Part shown: piece after piece, positions 43,272-52,830 of the stretch
Layout: every line of letters begins with the position of its first letter
Numbering within the stretch: position 1 is the stretch's first letter
Assembly: GCF_017744675.1 (NCBI RefSeq)
Contig: NZ_JAGIAV010000001.1
Location: 631,273-695,272, forward strand
Direction: 5' to 3'
Source of the DNA: Flavobacterium sp.
GTDB lineage: Bacteria; Bacteroidota; Bacteroidia; Flavobacteriales; Flavobacteriaceae
Length of the DNA: 64,000 bases
Program-made: the position numbers and the translations under genes
Notes under the pieces: generated by a model
Told to the model about the DNA's origin: nothing
The model's database searches: none
Seen by the model: only the letters and a program-made list of their open reading frames with translations

Positions 43272-44012
43272 ATGAATATTTTCAAAAAAATATTTTCTAA
43301 ATCCCGTTCTCTAGAAGACGGGATTTTTTTTGACACTATTCAAAAAATTCTTGGTTTTCCGCCAACAAATGTTGATTTTTATCGAAGGGCTTTCACGCAT
43401 CGCTCTTCTAATAAATTAGATCAGAATGGGCATCCTATAAATTATGAGCGTTTAGAATTTTTAGGAGATGCTATGTTAAGTGCCGTAATTGCTGCGCATT
43501 TATTTAATAAAGCACCAAATGGCGACGAAGGATATTTAACCAAAATGCGTTCAAAAATTGTGAGTCGTGAACATTTGAACGAGTTAGGGAAAGATTTAAA
43601 TTTAGTGCAGTTTGTAGAAAGTAAAGTGCCAATTCAGCACTTTGGAGAAAACATTCACGGTAATATTTTTGAGTCTCTAATTGGAGCTATTTATCTAGAT
43701 AAAGGCTATTCTTTTTGCGAGAAATTCATCCAAAAAAGAGTAGTTACTCCTTATGTCGATATTGCTCGACTAGAAGGAAAAGTGATAAGTTATAAAAGCC
43801 TTGTTATCGAATGGTGCCAGAAGGAAAAAAGAGTTTTCCATTATGACATTTTTGAAGACAACGGTATAGACGGCCAGCGTTTATTTGGTGTCAAATTGAG
43901 TATTGATGATAAAGTTGTTGCAAGAGCGAGAGCAACTTCAAAAAAGAAAGCAGAAGAAAAAGCATCTCAAAGAGCTTATTTTGCGTTTCAAGAAAAAATT
44001 GACAAGAAATAG
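43272..44012 (+). CDS. rnc: Ribonuclease III
   Basis: 246 residues. The endonuclease signature is INYERLEFLGDAMLSAVIA and the second catalytic Glu region is HGNIFESLIGAIYLDKGY. The C-terminal dsRNA-binding domain (about 180-245) ends VARARATSKKKAEEKASQRAYF. It cleaves double-stranded RNA, including rRNA precursors, and would be a natural processor of the long intergenic hairpins seen in this window. It starts 10 bases after fabF. Confidence 0.95.
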   Translation: MNIFKKIFSKSRSLEDGIFFDTIQKILGFPPTNVDFYRRAFTHRSSNKLDQNGHPINYERLEFLGDAMLSAVIAAHLFNKAPNGDEGYLTKMRSKIVSREHLNELGKDLNLVQFVESKVPIQHFGENIHGNIFESLIGAIYLDKGYSFCEKFIQKRVVTPYVDIARLEGKVISYKSLVIEWCQKEKRVFHYDIFEDNGIDGQRLFGVKLSIDDKVVARARATSKKKAEEKASQRAYFAFQEKIDKK

Positions 44013-44088
44013 CTGCAAAAATGAAGTAATTATCATAAGGCTATAACGTTTTCGTTTATAATTTAACAAAACAAGCATGTCATAACTG

Positions 44089-44118
44089 TTGATGCTCCGC
44101 TTAGAAATAGTATATTTA
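44089..44118 (+). promoter_or_regulatory. Promoter upstream of the IPExxxVDY gene
   Basis: TTG (44089-44091), 19 bases, TATATTTA (44111-44118), one base off the -7 consensus. Transcription would start near 44123, just before the ATG at 44138. Confidence 0.5.
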
Positions 44119-44137
44119 CAACTTGATTTTTCAAGAC

Positions 44138-44626
44138 ATGGCTATTCATAAATTGGATTTAGACGAATTTGACGAAATTGATTATTATTTAATGGCAATT
44201 CATACTTCATTAGAAGATTATAGATTGGCCTATTTTATCAATAAAATCCTTCCGATCAACTTAAGTAAGAGCAAAAACGAGATCCATGCTCAAACTAAGG
44301 AAGGTGAAGCAAATTTTTCGAGATTCTATTATTATGATGAAGAAAAAGCTGTTTCCTGGAATTTAATTCAGAATAAAAATGAAATCATTTCTGTGAGTAC
44401 AAATGATTTCCAGAATTTGTTTTCTAATGAAACAAGTGAGGTTTCGACAACAATTCATTTACTTCCTGAATTTAAAAAAGTCGATTTTTTCCTGAAAATT
44501 GATAATAGCGAAGAGGCGCTTAATTTTTCAGAAATTCAACAAAAATTAAATACCATAGAAAGTATTGCGGCTATTTATGCCGTTGATACAGACAAAATAA
44601 AATCAAAAAACAATCTAATTTTTTAA
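44138..44626 (+). CDS. IPExxxVDY family protein
   Basis: 162 residues from MAIHKLDLDEFDEIDYYLMA. A TTG-initiated frame five codons earlier begins at the predicted transcription start and is less likely. The motif that names the family appears as LPEFKKVDFFLK in the middle. It is acidic and soluble, of unknown function. It is found in Bacteroidota immediately upstream of pyk, as here (5-base gap), so a link to glycolysis or to RNase III is only positional. Confidence 0.85.
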   Translation: MAIHKLDLDEFDEIDYYLMAIHTSLEDYRLAYFINKILPINLSKSKNEIHAQTKEGEANFSRFYYYDEEKAVSWNLIQNKNEIISVSTNDFQNLFSNETSEVSTTIHLLPEFKKVDFFLKIDNSEEALNFSEIQQKLNTIESIAAIYAVDTDKIKSKNNLIF

Positions 44627-44631
44627 AAAAA

Positions 44632-46065
44632 ATGCTAACAAACAAGAAAACCAAAATTGTTGCTACACTTGGGCCCGCTTGTAGTACAAGAGAGATCATT
44701 AAAGATATGATCGATGCTGGGGTTAATGTGTTTAGAATCAATTTTTCGCATGCAGATTACGAAGGAGTAAAAGAAAAAATCGACATCATTAGAGGATTAA
44801 ATGAAGAGTTTGGTTACACAACAGCAATCTTAGGAGATTTGCAAGGACCAAAACTTAGAGTTGGTGTAATGGAAGAGGGAACAGTAGTTCACGATGGAGA
44901 CGAAATCACTTTCACTACAGCAGAAGATATTATCGGGGATGCAAAAAAAGCATTCATGAAATATCAAAATTTCCCAAATGATGTAAATGTTGGAGAACGT
45001 ATCTTGCTTGATGATGGTAAACTAATTTTTGAAATTGTTTCTACAGATAAAAATACAGAGGTTGTTGCTAAAGTTATTCAAGGTGGAGAATTAAAATCTA
45101 AAAAAGGGGTTAATCTTCCAAACACAAAAATCTCTTTACCAGCTTTAACAGAAAAAGATATTGCTGACGCGATTTTCGCAATTGAGCAAAAAGTAGACTG
45201 GATCGCACTTTCATTCGTGAAAACTCCTCGCGATTTACAAGATTTACAAGAATTAATCGCGAAGCACTCAGATGTTAAAATTCCAATTATTGCTAAAATT
45301 GAAATGCCAGAAGCTCTTGAGAACATGGACAAAATTGTAGCATATTGCGATGGTCTAATGGTTGCTCGTGGAGATCTTGGTGTGGAGCTTCCTGCTCACG
45401 AAGTTCCATTGGTACAAAAAGATTTGATTAGAAGAGCTAAAACGGCTAGAATTCCGGTAATCGTTGCTACACAAATGATGGAAACAATGATTACAAGTTT
45501 AACTCCAACAAGAGCAGAAGTAAATGACGTTGCCAACTCTGTAATGGATGGAGCAGATGCTGTAATGTTGTCTGGAGAAACTGCAACAGGAAACTACCCA
45601 GTGCAAGTAATTCAGAGAATGGCACAAATTTGTGAAGCTGTTGAGAACTCACCACTTATTCAAGTTCCACAAAATACGCCACAAATTAAAACGAAACGTT
45701 TTGTTACGAAAACAGTTTGCCACCAAGCAGCTTTATTGGCTAACGAAATCGAAGCTAAAGCAATTTGTACTTTAACAAACAGTGGTTACACTGCTTTTCA
45801 AATTTCAGCTTGGAGACCATCTACAGCTCATATTTTAGTATTTACTTCAAACAGAAGAATCTTAACGCAATTGAATTTATTATGGGGAGTTAAATCTTTC
45901 TACTATGATAATGAAGAAAGCACAGACGATACTGTAACAGATGTAAATCAAATTGCAATCAATAAAGGTTATGCACAAAAAGGAGATTACTTAATCAATC
46001 TTGCTGCAATGCCAATTAAAGATAAAGGAATGGTTAACACGATGAGAGTTTCTGAAATCGAGTAA
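44632..46065 (+). CDS. pyk: Pyruvate kinase
   Basis: 477 residues. KTKIVATLGPACSTREI is at the N-terminus, the active-site signature is PIIAKIEMPEALENMD with the catalytic Lys, MVARGDLGVELP follows, and the C-terminal domain is present. It makes ATP and pyruvate from PEP in the last step of glycolysis. A strong terminator follows the stop codon. Confidence 0.97.
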   Translation: MLTNKKTKIVATLGPACSTREIIKDMIDAGVNVFRINFSHADYEGVKEKIDIIRGLNEEFGYTTAILGDLQGPKLRVGVMEEGTVVHDGDEITFTTAEDIIGDAKKAFMKYQNFPNDVNVGERILLDDGKLIFEIVSTDKNTEVVAKVIQGGELKSKKGVNLPNTKISLPALTEKDIADAIFAIEQKVDWIALSFVKTPRDLQDLQELIAKHSDVKIPIIAKIEMPEALENMDKIVAYCDGLMVARGDLGVELPAHEVPLVQKDLIRRAKTARIPVIVATQMMETMITSLTPTRAEVNDVANSVMDGADAVMLSGETATGNYPVQVIQRMAQICEAVENSPLIQVPQNTPQIKTKRFVTKTVCHQAALLANEIEAKAICTLTNSGYTAFQISAWRPSTAHILVFTSNRRILTQLNLLWGVKSFYYDNEESTDDTVTDVNQIAINKGYAQKGDYLINLAAMPIKDKGMVNTMRVSEIE

Positions 46066-46087
46066 CACATTACTTCAAATAATTTCG

Positions 46088-46121
46088 AAAAAGCCGCTTA
46101 AATTTTTAAGCGGCTTTTTTG
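46088..46121 (+). terminator. Terminator of pyk
   Basis: AAAGCCGCTTAAA / TTTAAGCGGCTTT stem with TTTTTT. The rest of 46122-46670 holds no gene, only the dyads listed next. Confidence 0.88.
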
Positions 46122-46244
46122 TTTTTAGCACTTTTTGTAAAAATCAGTTTACATTCCAGATTTGGCACTTTGTCTTTTTGAGGACTTTTTTAGGTCTAAT
46201 TTTCTGATGATCTGATAAAAATTTTACTGAAAAGAATGATTTTC

Positions 46245-46555
46245 TTGTTTCATTTTACTAAAATGGTAGAAAATAGGCATGCAAAAAATCGGTTCTAACT
46301 AATTTTTACTTCTTTTTCGCACAAGTAAACACAAAACATAACTGCTTAATTTTCTGACGTTTTGAAATGTTTCATTTTATAAAATGAAACATTTTGGTGC
46401 AAATTCTCAAATTTTGTTGTTTCATTTTATAAAATGAAACAAGCTCATGCCGAATAAATACTATTGTTCGCTTATTTATTAGTTAATTTTGAGATACTTA
46501 ATAAAAAGTTAAAAATATTCTGTTTCAAATTTTAAGATAAAATGAATTTGAAACA
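46245..46555. promoter_or_regulatory. Cluster of GTTTCA dyads upstream of the arylsulfatase
   Basis: Two perfect palindromes with the half site GTTTCATTTTA lie at 46365-46394 (30 bases including flanks) and 46417-46442 (26 bases), their centres exactly 50 bases apart. A one-sided copy is at 46245-46270. A wider dyad, TGTTTCAAATT...AATTTGAAACA, is at 46521-46555, about 115 bases before the sulfatase ATG. The spacing suggests a cooperative operator array; the protein that binds is unknown. Confidence 0.5.
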
Positions 46556-46670
46556 TATCAAAAATATGCAACCTGCATTGAGCGTGTTTTTTGAAAGCTT
46601 GCAATTTTCCCATTTGTTTTTTTGGATTTTCAAACTCATATATACAAGATCATTAACGAATTTTTTTATC

Positions 46671-48347
46671 ATGAAACAAATCAAATTAAAATGCGGATTT
46701 ACAAATACCATTAAGGTATTGGCAGTATTATTTTTATCTGGTGTTTCTGTTACCGCGCAAAGCAAAAAGCCAAACATCTTGGTGCTTTGGGGTGATGATA
46801 TCGGGATTACTAATATTAGCGCTTATAGTGATGGACTCATGGGATATACTACACCCAATATCGATCGTTTGGCTAATGAAGGAATGAGATTTCTACATTA
46901 TTATGGAGAACAAAGCTGTACTGCAGGCCGTGCAGCGTTTTTAACAGGGCAGCACGGTATTCGTACCGGACTTACAAAAGTTGGTTTTCCTGGAGCACCA
47001 ATGGGAATGAGCCAGTTGGATCCTTCAATTGGAGGAATCATGAAAAACCTAGGTTATGCAACAGGTCAATTTGGTAAAAATCACGTTGGAGATAGAAACG
47101 AAAGTTTACCAACAGTAAACGGTTTTGATGAATTTTTTGGAAATCTATATCACTTAAATGCTGAAGAAGAGCCAGAATTGCCAGATTATCCTAAAGATCC
47201 AGAATACTTGAAAAAATATGGACCAAGAGGAGTTTTAAAATGTACCGCAACAAATGTTGATGATGCAACTGTTGATCCTCGTTTTGGTAAAATTGGAAAA
47301 CAAAAAATCGAAGATACAGGAGCACTTACTAAAAAAAGAATGGAAACGGTAGATGACGAAACTTCTGCAGCTGCTATTGATTTTATTAAAAGACAGCACG
47401 CAGCGGGAAAACCATTTTTCTGCTGGTTTAACGCTACTCGTATGCACCTTCGTACACACGTAAGAAAAGAACATAGAGGAAGATATACTCACGGCGATAG
47501 TGAATATATCGATGGTATGATCGAACATGATGAAACTATTGGAAGTATTTTAAAAGCACTTGACGATTTAGGAATTGCTGACAATACAATCGTAGTATAT
47601 TCTACAGATAACGGTCCTCACATGAATACATGGCCTGACGGTGCTATGACATCATTCCGTTCAGAAAAAAATACAAACTGGGAAGGGGCTTTCCGTGTTC
47701 CTTGTATTGTAAGATGGCCAGGTCATATCAAACCAGGAACTATAACTAATGAATTGATGAGTCATAATGACTGGATGCCAACTTTTGCTTCAATTGCAGG
47801 AGAACCAGATTTGATTAATAAACTTTTAAAAGGGTATAATGCAAATGGGAAAAGTTATAAAGTGCATTTAGACGGCTTTGATCAAACCAAATTATTGGAA
47901 GGTGGAAAAAGCGTACGAGATAAATTCTTTTATTCTGATGACGATGGGCTTTTGGTAGGTTTAAGAGAGGGAGATTACAAATATGTTTTTGCAGAACAAC
48001 GCAGTCCTGGTACTTTGGGTGTTTGGGCAGAACCATTTACAGAACTTCGTCTACAAAAGATATTCAATATATTCCAAGATCCATATGAAAGAGCTGATTT
48101 TACTTCTAATACATTCTGGGATTGGCAGTTAAACCATGTTCAAACTATGTATGGAGTTATGAATGATGTATTTGTTTTTGCAGAGTCGTTCAAAGAATAT
48201 CCTCCACGTTCTATTCCGCCAAGCTTTAACCCAACTACAATTCTTCAGCAAACGATGAAAGGAATAAAAGCAGAGCAATATGTGGAGAAAAATATTTTGC
48301 CTAAAGTAAAAGAAGAAGAGGCGGCAGCTTCAAAAAAGAAAAAATAA
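46671..48347 (+). CDS. Secreted arylsulfatase
   Basis: About 558 residues from MKQIKLKCGFTN, with a signal segment (VLAVLFLSGVSVTAQ). A frame from 46542 would run through a regulatory dyad, so I reject that start. The formylglycine motif is CTAGR in QSCTAGRAAFLTGQH (Cys-type, needing a formylglycine-generating enzyme or anSME). Metal ligands are in VLWGDDIG and YSTDNGPHMNTW. It removes sulfate esters from organic substrates. It is the first gene of an envelope-protein group; a terminator follows. The natural substrate is unknown. Confidence 0.9.
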   Translation: MKQIKLKCGFTNTIKVLAVLFLSGVSVTAQSKKPNILVLWGDDIGITNISAYSDGLMGYTTPNIDRLANEGMRFLHYYGEQSCTAGRAAFLTGQHGIRTGLTKVGFPGAPMGMSQLDPSIGGIMKNLGYATGQFGKNHVGDRNESLPTVNGFDEFFGNLYHLNAEEEPELPDYPKDPEYLKKYGPRGVLKCTATNVDDATVDPRFGKIGKQKIEDTGALTKKRMETVDDETSAAAIDFIKRQHAAGKPFFCWFNATRMHLRTHVRKEHRGRYTHGDSEYIDGMIEHDETIGSILKALDDLGIADNTIVVYSTDNGPHMNTWPDGAMTSFRSEKNTNWEGAFRVPCIVRWPGHIKPGTITNELMSHNDWMPTFASIAGEPDLINKLLKGYNANGKSYKVHLDGFDQTKLLEGGKSVRDKFFYSDDDGLLVGLREGDYKYVFAEQRSPGTLGVWAEPFTELRLQKIFNIFQDPYERADFTSNTFWDWQLNHVQTMYGVMNDVFVFAESFKEYPPRSIPPSFNPTTILQQTMKGIKAEQYVEKNILPKVKEEEAAASKKKK

Positions 48348-48355
48348 ATCATCAC

Positions 48356-48390
48356 AAAGAGATTCAGATTTAAGGATCTGAATCTCTTTA
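48356..48390 (+). terminator. Terminator of the arylsulfatase gene
   Basis: AAAGAGATTCAGAT / ATCTGAATCTCTTT, 14-base perfect arms, 6-base loop, ending in T-rich sequence. Confidence 0.82.
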
Positions 48391-48406
48391 TTTAAAACAA
48401 AAACAC

Positions 48407-49423
48407 ATGAGAAAGAATATATACTTTTTGTCTCTAGTAGTTTTGTTTTTCTTTTCCTGTAAAAAATCTGATACGTTAACTTCCCCAACAACAGAGAGTA
48501 AAAAAACAGAAACTGCTGCAGGCGGCGATCCTTTGCCGAGCTGGAATGATGGAGCTTTAAAAAGCGATATTATTGCTTATGTCGAAAAAGTAACCAAGCA
48601 AGGAAGTCCAGACTTTATTCCGGAGCAAGATAGAATTGCCACTTTTGACAATGACGGAACTTTATGGGCCGAAAGACCTTATGTACAGGAACTTTTTGCT
48701 TTTTATAGAGTGCAAAAAATGGTTGAAGCGAAGCCTGAATTGGCAAAAAAACAACCTTTTAAAGCAGTAATAGAAAAAGACAAAACTTTCTTTGAAAAAG
48801 GAGGCGATAAAGCATTGATAGAACTCGTTGCGGCAACGCATACCGGAATGACCGAAGATGAGTTTGAAGCTTCGGTTGCAGATTTTTTTAAAGACGCAAA
48901 ATATCCCGGCAAAAATGTTCCAGTAAAGCAGATACGCTATCAGCCACAATTGGAATTGCTGAACTACCTCCGTGCCAACGGATTCAAAACTTTTATCGTA
49001 ACAGGAGGAACAATAGAAGTCGTGAGAGGAATATCTCAGGATTTTTACGGAATTCCAAAAGATCAGGTTGTGGGTACATCTTTCAAATACAAATATGATG
49101 CGGCTAAAAATGCGGTGCAGAGAGAAGCTGCTCTAGATCATTTTAATGATAAGGAAGGAAAACCGGTTGGCATTCAGTTGCACATTGGTAAGCGACCTGT
49201 TTTTGCCTGCGGAAACGAAGGCGGAGCGGGAGATATTGCCATGCTAACTTACTCGCAAGGCAACAAATATCCTTCTTTTCAATTGCTAGTAAACCATAAT
49301 GATTCTATACGAGAATATAGCTATCAAGAAAAAGATAATGCATCCTTAAACGCTGCCGCCAAAAACAAATGGCATGTTGTGGATATGCAAAAAGACTGGA
49401 AAAAAGTTTTTTCCGACAATTAG
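48407..49423 (+). CDS. HAD-superfamily phosphatase lipoprotein
   Basis: 338 residues with lipobox FFSC at Cys18, so it is membrane-anchored. HAD motif I is ATFDNDGTLWAERP (D81, D83), motif II is FIVTGGT, and the late motif is VFACGNEGGAGDIAMLTY. It resembles envelope phosphoserine phosphatase-like HAD proteins. It would remove phosphate from a periplasmic substrate. It follows the sulfatase by 59 bases, across a terminator, and precedes the outer-membrane gene at 49513. Confidence 0.85.
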   Translation: MRKNIYFLSLVVLFFFSCKKSDTLTSPTTESKKTETAAGGDPLPSWNDGALKSDIIAYVEKVTKQGSPDFIPEQDRIATFDNDGTLWAERPYVQELFAFYRVQKMVEAKPELAKKQPFKAVIEKDKTFFEKGGDKALIELVAATHTGMTEDEFEASVADFFKDAKYPGKNVPVKQIRYQPQLELLNYLRANGFKTFIVTGGTIEVVRGISQDFYGIPKDQVVGTSFKYKYDAAKNAVQREAALDHFNDKEGKPVGIQLHIGKRPVFACGNEGGAGDIAMLTYSQGNKYPSFQLLVNHNDSIREYSYQEKDNASLNAAAKNKWHVVDMQKDWKKVFSDN

Positions 49424-49442
49424 GTTGAGTTAGTTATGATTA

Positions 49443-49480
49443 AAAATGAAACAGCTTTTTTGGTTGGGCTGTTTCATTTT
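49443..49480 (+). terminator. Hairpin AAAATGAAACAGC / GCTGTTTCATTTT after the HAD gene
   Basis: Thirteen-base perfect arms with a 12-base loop and a T-rich tail. The arms contain GTTTCATTTT, the same word as in the dyads at 46365 and 46417, so this may be a terminator, a binding site, or both. Confidence 0.6.
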
Positions 49481-49512
49481 AATTTTAAAAAGAGCATTTA
49501 TAAATTTTTAAA

Positions 49513-50343
49513 ATGAGCCATCCTATGAAGTTTTATAATGTCATCAAATCACTATTATTTGCTGTCTCTTTAGTTTTAGGCTTTAGCGCTTACGCTCAGG
49601 AAGAAGAGCATAAACCAGGCAATAGTCCGCAAGAACTTGCCGATAAACTGGCCAACCCAGTGGCAAATTTAATTAGTGTGCCACTTCAAAATAACTTAAA
49701 CTACGGAATCGGGCCGTACAATGGTGTGAAGTATACCATCAATGTACAACCTGTTATTCCGTTTAAACTAAGTGACAACTTAAATTTAATAAGCCGATGG
49801 ATTCTTCCGGTTGTCGATCAACGAAATATTACAGGACTTAATACTCACGAATTTGGCTTGAGTGATGCTACCGTTACAGCATTTTTTGCTCCAAAAAGCA
49901 AAAAACTAATCTATGGTGTTGGACCCGCATTTTTAGTGCCAACGGCGACAGATAAATTATTAGGAACAGAAAAATTTGGAATCGGGCCAAGTGTATTATT
50001 GATGCACCAAGGAAAAGGCCTGTCGGTTGGTTTTATTGCCAATCAGATTTGGTCGGTAGCAGGGGCAAGCGATCGTTCCGATTTTAATCAGTTTTACACT
50101 CAGATATTTCTTTCTCATAGTTATAAAAGTGGAGCATCTTGGGGTGTGAATGCCGAAATTACCCAAAACTGGCAAGGCAATACGACTTTAATTTCTTTGA
50201 ATCCGATGATGGGAGGGATAACCAAATTTGGAAAACAAGTGGTGCAGTTTTCTGTACAGCCATTAATTCCAATTGTCGGCCATCAAGACATAAGACCAGA
50301 TTGGGGATTAAGAGCCGTTGTTGCTTTTGTATTTCCTGAGTAA
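49513..50343 (+). CDS. Outer-membrane beta-barrel protein (neuromedin U/transporter-like family)
   Basis: 276 residues. The signal peptide ends SAYAQ, then a short acidic linker, then alternating beta strands typical of a barrel, ending in VVAFVFPE. ANPVANLISVPLQNNLNYGIGPY at the start of the mature part is the segment I associate with the Bacteroidota neuromedin-U-annotated family. It probably forms a channel or a transport-associated barrel. DUF2252 starts 17 bases later, so both are probably one transcript. Confidence 0.75.
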   Translation: MSHPMKFYNVIKSLLFAVSLVLGFSAYAQEEEHKPGNSPQELADKLANPVANLISVPLQNNLNYGIGPYNGVKYTINVQPVIPFKLSDNLNLISRWILPVVDQRNITGLNTHEFGLSDATVTAFFAPKSKKLIYGVGPAFLVPTATDKLLGTEKFGIGPSVLLMHQGKGLSVGFIANQIWSVAGASDRSDFNQFYTQIFLSHSYKSGASWGVNAEITQNWQGNTTLISLNPMMGGITKFGKQVVQFSVQPLIPIVGHQDIRPDWGLRAVVAFVFPE

Positions 50344-50360
50344 TAAAGCACAATCAAAAG

Positions 50361-51761
50361 ATGTCTGAAAAATCGAAACATATAGACAAAACCATATTTG
50401 ATCCAGTCGTATCAAAGGCAGAGCGCTATCAAAAAGGAGCTTCTATTAGACAAAAAGTGCCTTTGGAAAAACATCAGGACTGGAATTCTTTTAAAAACCG
50501 AAAAGATCCGGTAGACATTTTAATTCAGACCAGTATAGGAAGGGTTGAAAGTTTATTGCCAATTCGATACAGAAGAATGATGGAATCGCCTTTTGCATTT
50601 TATAGAGGAGCTGCAGCAATTATGGCGGCAGATTTGGCTCATACTGCGGTATCGGGAATAAATCTGCAGCTTTGCGGAGACTGTCATTTAATGAATTTTG
50701 GCGGTTTTGCAACCCCAGAACGAAAATTGGTTTTTGATATTAATGATTTTGACGAAACATTTCCTGGGCCTTGGGAATGGGATATAAAAAGATTAGCCGC
50801 CAGTTTTGTTATTGCTGGACAATGGCGAAAGTTCACCAATAAAAACTGTAAGCAATTTGCTTGGCATGTTGCCGACAGTTACAAACGGCACATGATAGAG
50901 TACAGCAAATTATCGGCGCTTCAAATTTGGTATGCCGATATTGATTTTGCAGAACTGATTGATCTGGGACATGATAAAGAACTTAAAGAATTTGATCAGA
51001 AAAGAATAAAAAAAGCATCAGAGTATACTGCTCACGAAAAGGAGTTTGCAAAGATGACGTATTTTGATGGAGCCAGAGCGCGTATAAAAGACGATCCGCC
51101 TTTGATATTTCATCCAAGTGGGAATCTCGAAAAACAAATCGCACAAGAAGGAGAAATCATTCACAAAAGATATGTAGAATCTCTTTCAGAAGACAAACAA
51201 GTTTTGTTAAGCCGATATATGGTGCATGATGTGGCCATCAAAGTGGTTGGCGTAGGAAGTGTTGGAACCCTTTGCGGCATTAGTTTATTGATGTCTGCTT
51301 CTGGCGAACCTATTTTTTTACAGTTTAAAGAAGCCAGAAAAAGCGTGCTCGAAGAAAATGTAAAAATCAAAGGCAAATATACACATCAGGGCGAACGCAT
51401 TGTGATGGGACAGAAATTAATGCAGTCGGCATCTGATATGTTTCTGGGTTGGACAAACGACAGTAAAAATAAGTTTTTCTATATTCGTCAGCTTAGAGAT
51501 GCCAAAATAAAGCCAGTTCTCGAAGTTATGAAACCTAAAAATATGGCAGATTATGCCAAAGCCTGCGGATGGGCGCTAGCAAGGGCACACGCACGCTCGG
51601 GAGATCCTTCCATCATTTCTGGTTATATTGGAGAATCAGACGATTTTGCCGATGCAATTTCTGAGTTTTCGATTTTATATGCCGCTCAAAACGAATCGGA
51701 TTACAATAAAATGTTAGAAGCAATAAAACACGGAAAACTGCCCATAGCAGCCGAAATCTAA
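50361..51761 (+). CDS. DUF2252 protein (kinase-like fold)
   Basis: 466 residues, no signal peptide. It has kinase-like catalytic-loop geometry: CGDCHLMNFGG (D107, N112) and VFDINDFDE (D126, D129), reminiscent of aminoglycoside phosphotransferases. LAASFVIAGQ and FLQFKEARKSV are further conserved-looking patches. The substrate of this family is unknown. Its position among secreted sulfatase, HAD phosphatase and outer-membrane genes is notable for a cytosolic protein, and it is likely co-transcribed with the barrel gene. Confidence 0.88.
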   Translation: MSEKSKHIDKTIFDPVVSKAERYQKGASIRQKVPLEKHQDWNSFKNRKDPVDILIQTSIGRVESLLPIRYRRMMESPFAFYRGAAAIMAADLAHTAVSGINLQLCGDCHLMNFGGFATPERKLVFDINDFDETFPGPWEWDIKRLAASFVIAGQWRKFTNKNCKQFAWHVADSYKRHMIEYSKLSALQIWYADIDFAELIDLGHDKELKEFDQKRIKKASEYTAHEKEFAKMTYFDGARARIKDDPPLIFHPSGNLEKQIAQEGEIIHKRYVESLSEDKQVLLSRYMVHDVAIKVVGVGSVGTLCGISLLMSASGEPIFLQFKEARKSVLEENVKIKGKYTHQGERIVMGQKLMQSASDMFLGWTNDSKNKFFYIRQLRDAKIKPVLEVMKPKNMADYAKACGWALARAHARSGDPSIISGYIGESDDFADAISEFSILYAAQNESDYNKMLEAIKHGKLPIAAEI

Positions 51762-51967
51762 ATTCTGTAATCAATTAAAGTTTTTAGGAGAATTTGTGTT
51801 TTAATGCGTTTTGTAAATAGTTTCTTCAAAAAAAAAGAATGTGGCAATCACCGAGATGTAAAAGGTAAATAGAATATTAAAAAAACAAAAATCTTGGCTA
51901 TAACAAGACCAAAAAACAACAACGTAAGATTTTATTTATTTATTAGTGTTAATTAAATAAAATGATT

Positions 51968-51975
51968 TATCTTTG
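51968..51975 (+). promoter_or_regulatory. -7 box of the DUF4136 lipoprotein gene
   Basis: TATCTTTG, a full TAnnTTTG match, with GTG at 19-base spacing instead of TTG. It implies a leader of about 140 bases. The 358-base spacer 51762-52119 has no other feature I can support. Confidence 0.45.
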
Positions 51976-52119
51976 ATAGTGACCTAAGTAATTGTTTAGT
52001 AGTGGTTTGTGTTGTATGAGCGATTATTGATTATGTTATACGCCCTTCGTTCAAGATTTTTACGATTTTAATACATTCGAGTTAAACAGATTTAATTATT
52101 AATTTAATAAATACACAAC

Positions 52120-52698
52120 ATGAATATTAAAAGAACAAGTCTTCGTATAATCCCAATTTTAGTTTTGGGTTTATTTTACAGCTGCTCTCCAACTGTAAAA
52201 GTTACAACCGATTATGATCATGCTGCTAACTTTAGCGAATATAAAACCTTTGCGGTTTACGACTTAAAAGCGCAGCAAGGACAGGTTAATCAACTAAATG
52301 TTGATCGTGTTGCAAAAGCGATTCGAAACGAAATGCTGGCAAAAGGATTTACAGAATCTAGCAATCCAGATTTAAAAGTAAATGCTGTTTCTATCCTAAA
52401 AAACAAAACATCTGTTAGCGCCAATACTGACTTTTACGGGTACGGAGGAATGTATCGTCCTTACGGATATTGGGGAGGCGGTGCTATGATGGGTGGTGCC
52501 AATACAACATTTAATACTTACGATTATGTTGATGGCTCATTGGTTATAGATATCGTATCTACAAAAACAGATAAGCTGCTTTGGCAAGGAATCGGAAATG
52601 CTGAAATTGACAGCAGACCAGATAATCCAGAACAATTTATTAATGACGCAATTAAAAAAATACTAGCTGGTTTCCCTCCGGGAGCAGTTAAAAAATAA
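52120..52698 (+). CDS. DUF4136 lipoprotein
   Basis: 192 residues, signal MNIKRTSLRIIPILVLGLFYSC with a lipobox Cys at 22. DUF4136 features are VTTDYDHAANFSEYKTFAVYD and IRNEMLAKGFTES. A Gly/Tyr-rich loop (YGYGGMYRPYGYWGGGAMMG) lies in the middle, then DGSLVIDIVSTKTDKLLWQGIGNAE. These envelope lipoproteins are common in Bacteroidota and of unknown function. It has its own promoter region with a 140-base leader. Confidence 0.88.
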   Translation: MNIKRTSLRIIPILVLGLFYSCSPTVKVTTDYDHAANFSEYKTFAVYDLKAQQGQVNQLNVDRVAKAIRNEMLAKGFTESSNPDLKVNAVSILKNKTSVSANTDFYGYGGMYRPYGYWGGGAMMGGANTTFNTYDYVDGSLVIDIVSTKTDKLLWQGIGNAEIDSRPDNPEQFINDAIKKILAGFPPGAVKK

Positions 52699-52720
52699 GT
52701 AAAACTGAAATAAAGTCTTT

Positions 52721-52745
52721 GTACTTGCCAAACTTCGGCAAGTAC
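52721..52745 (+). terminator. Hairpin GTACTTGCC / GGCAAGTAC
   Basis: Perfect 9-base arms, 7-base loop; the T tract after it is weak, so termination is less certain. Confidence 0.5.
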
Positions 52746-52830
52746 AATACTTTATAACTACACGCCCCTTCTCGCATTCTATTTTTAAGATTTTAAGAAA
52801 ATTTCTAATACCACTAATTAAACTTAAAAA

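Noticed and set aside
46542..46670. N-terminal extension of the arylsulfatase
   Set aside because: The extension encodes the GTTTCA dyad and a poor leader; the ATG at 46671 begins a normal signal peptide.
51762..52119. Riboswitch in the DUF4136 leader
   Set aside because: The 140-base leader shows no conserved aptamer motif I recognise and no terminator/antiterminator pair.
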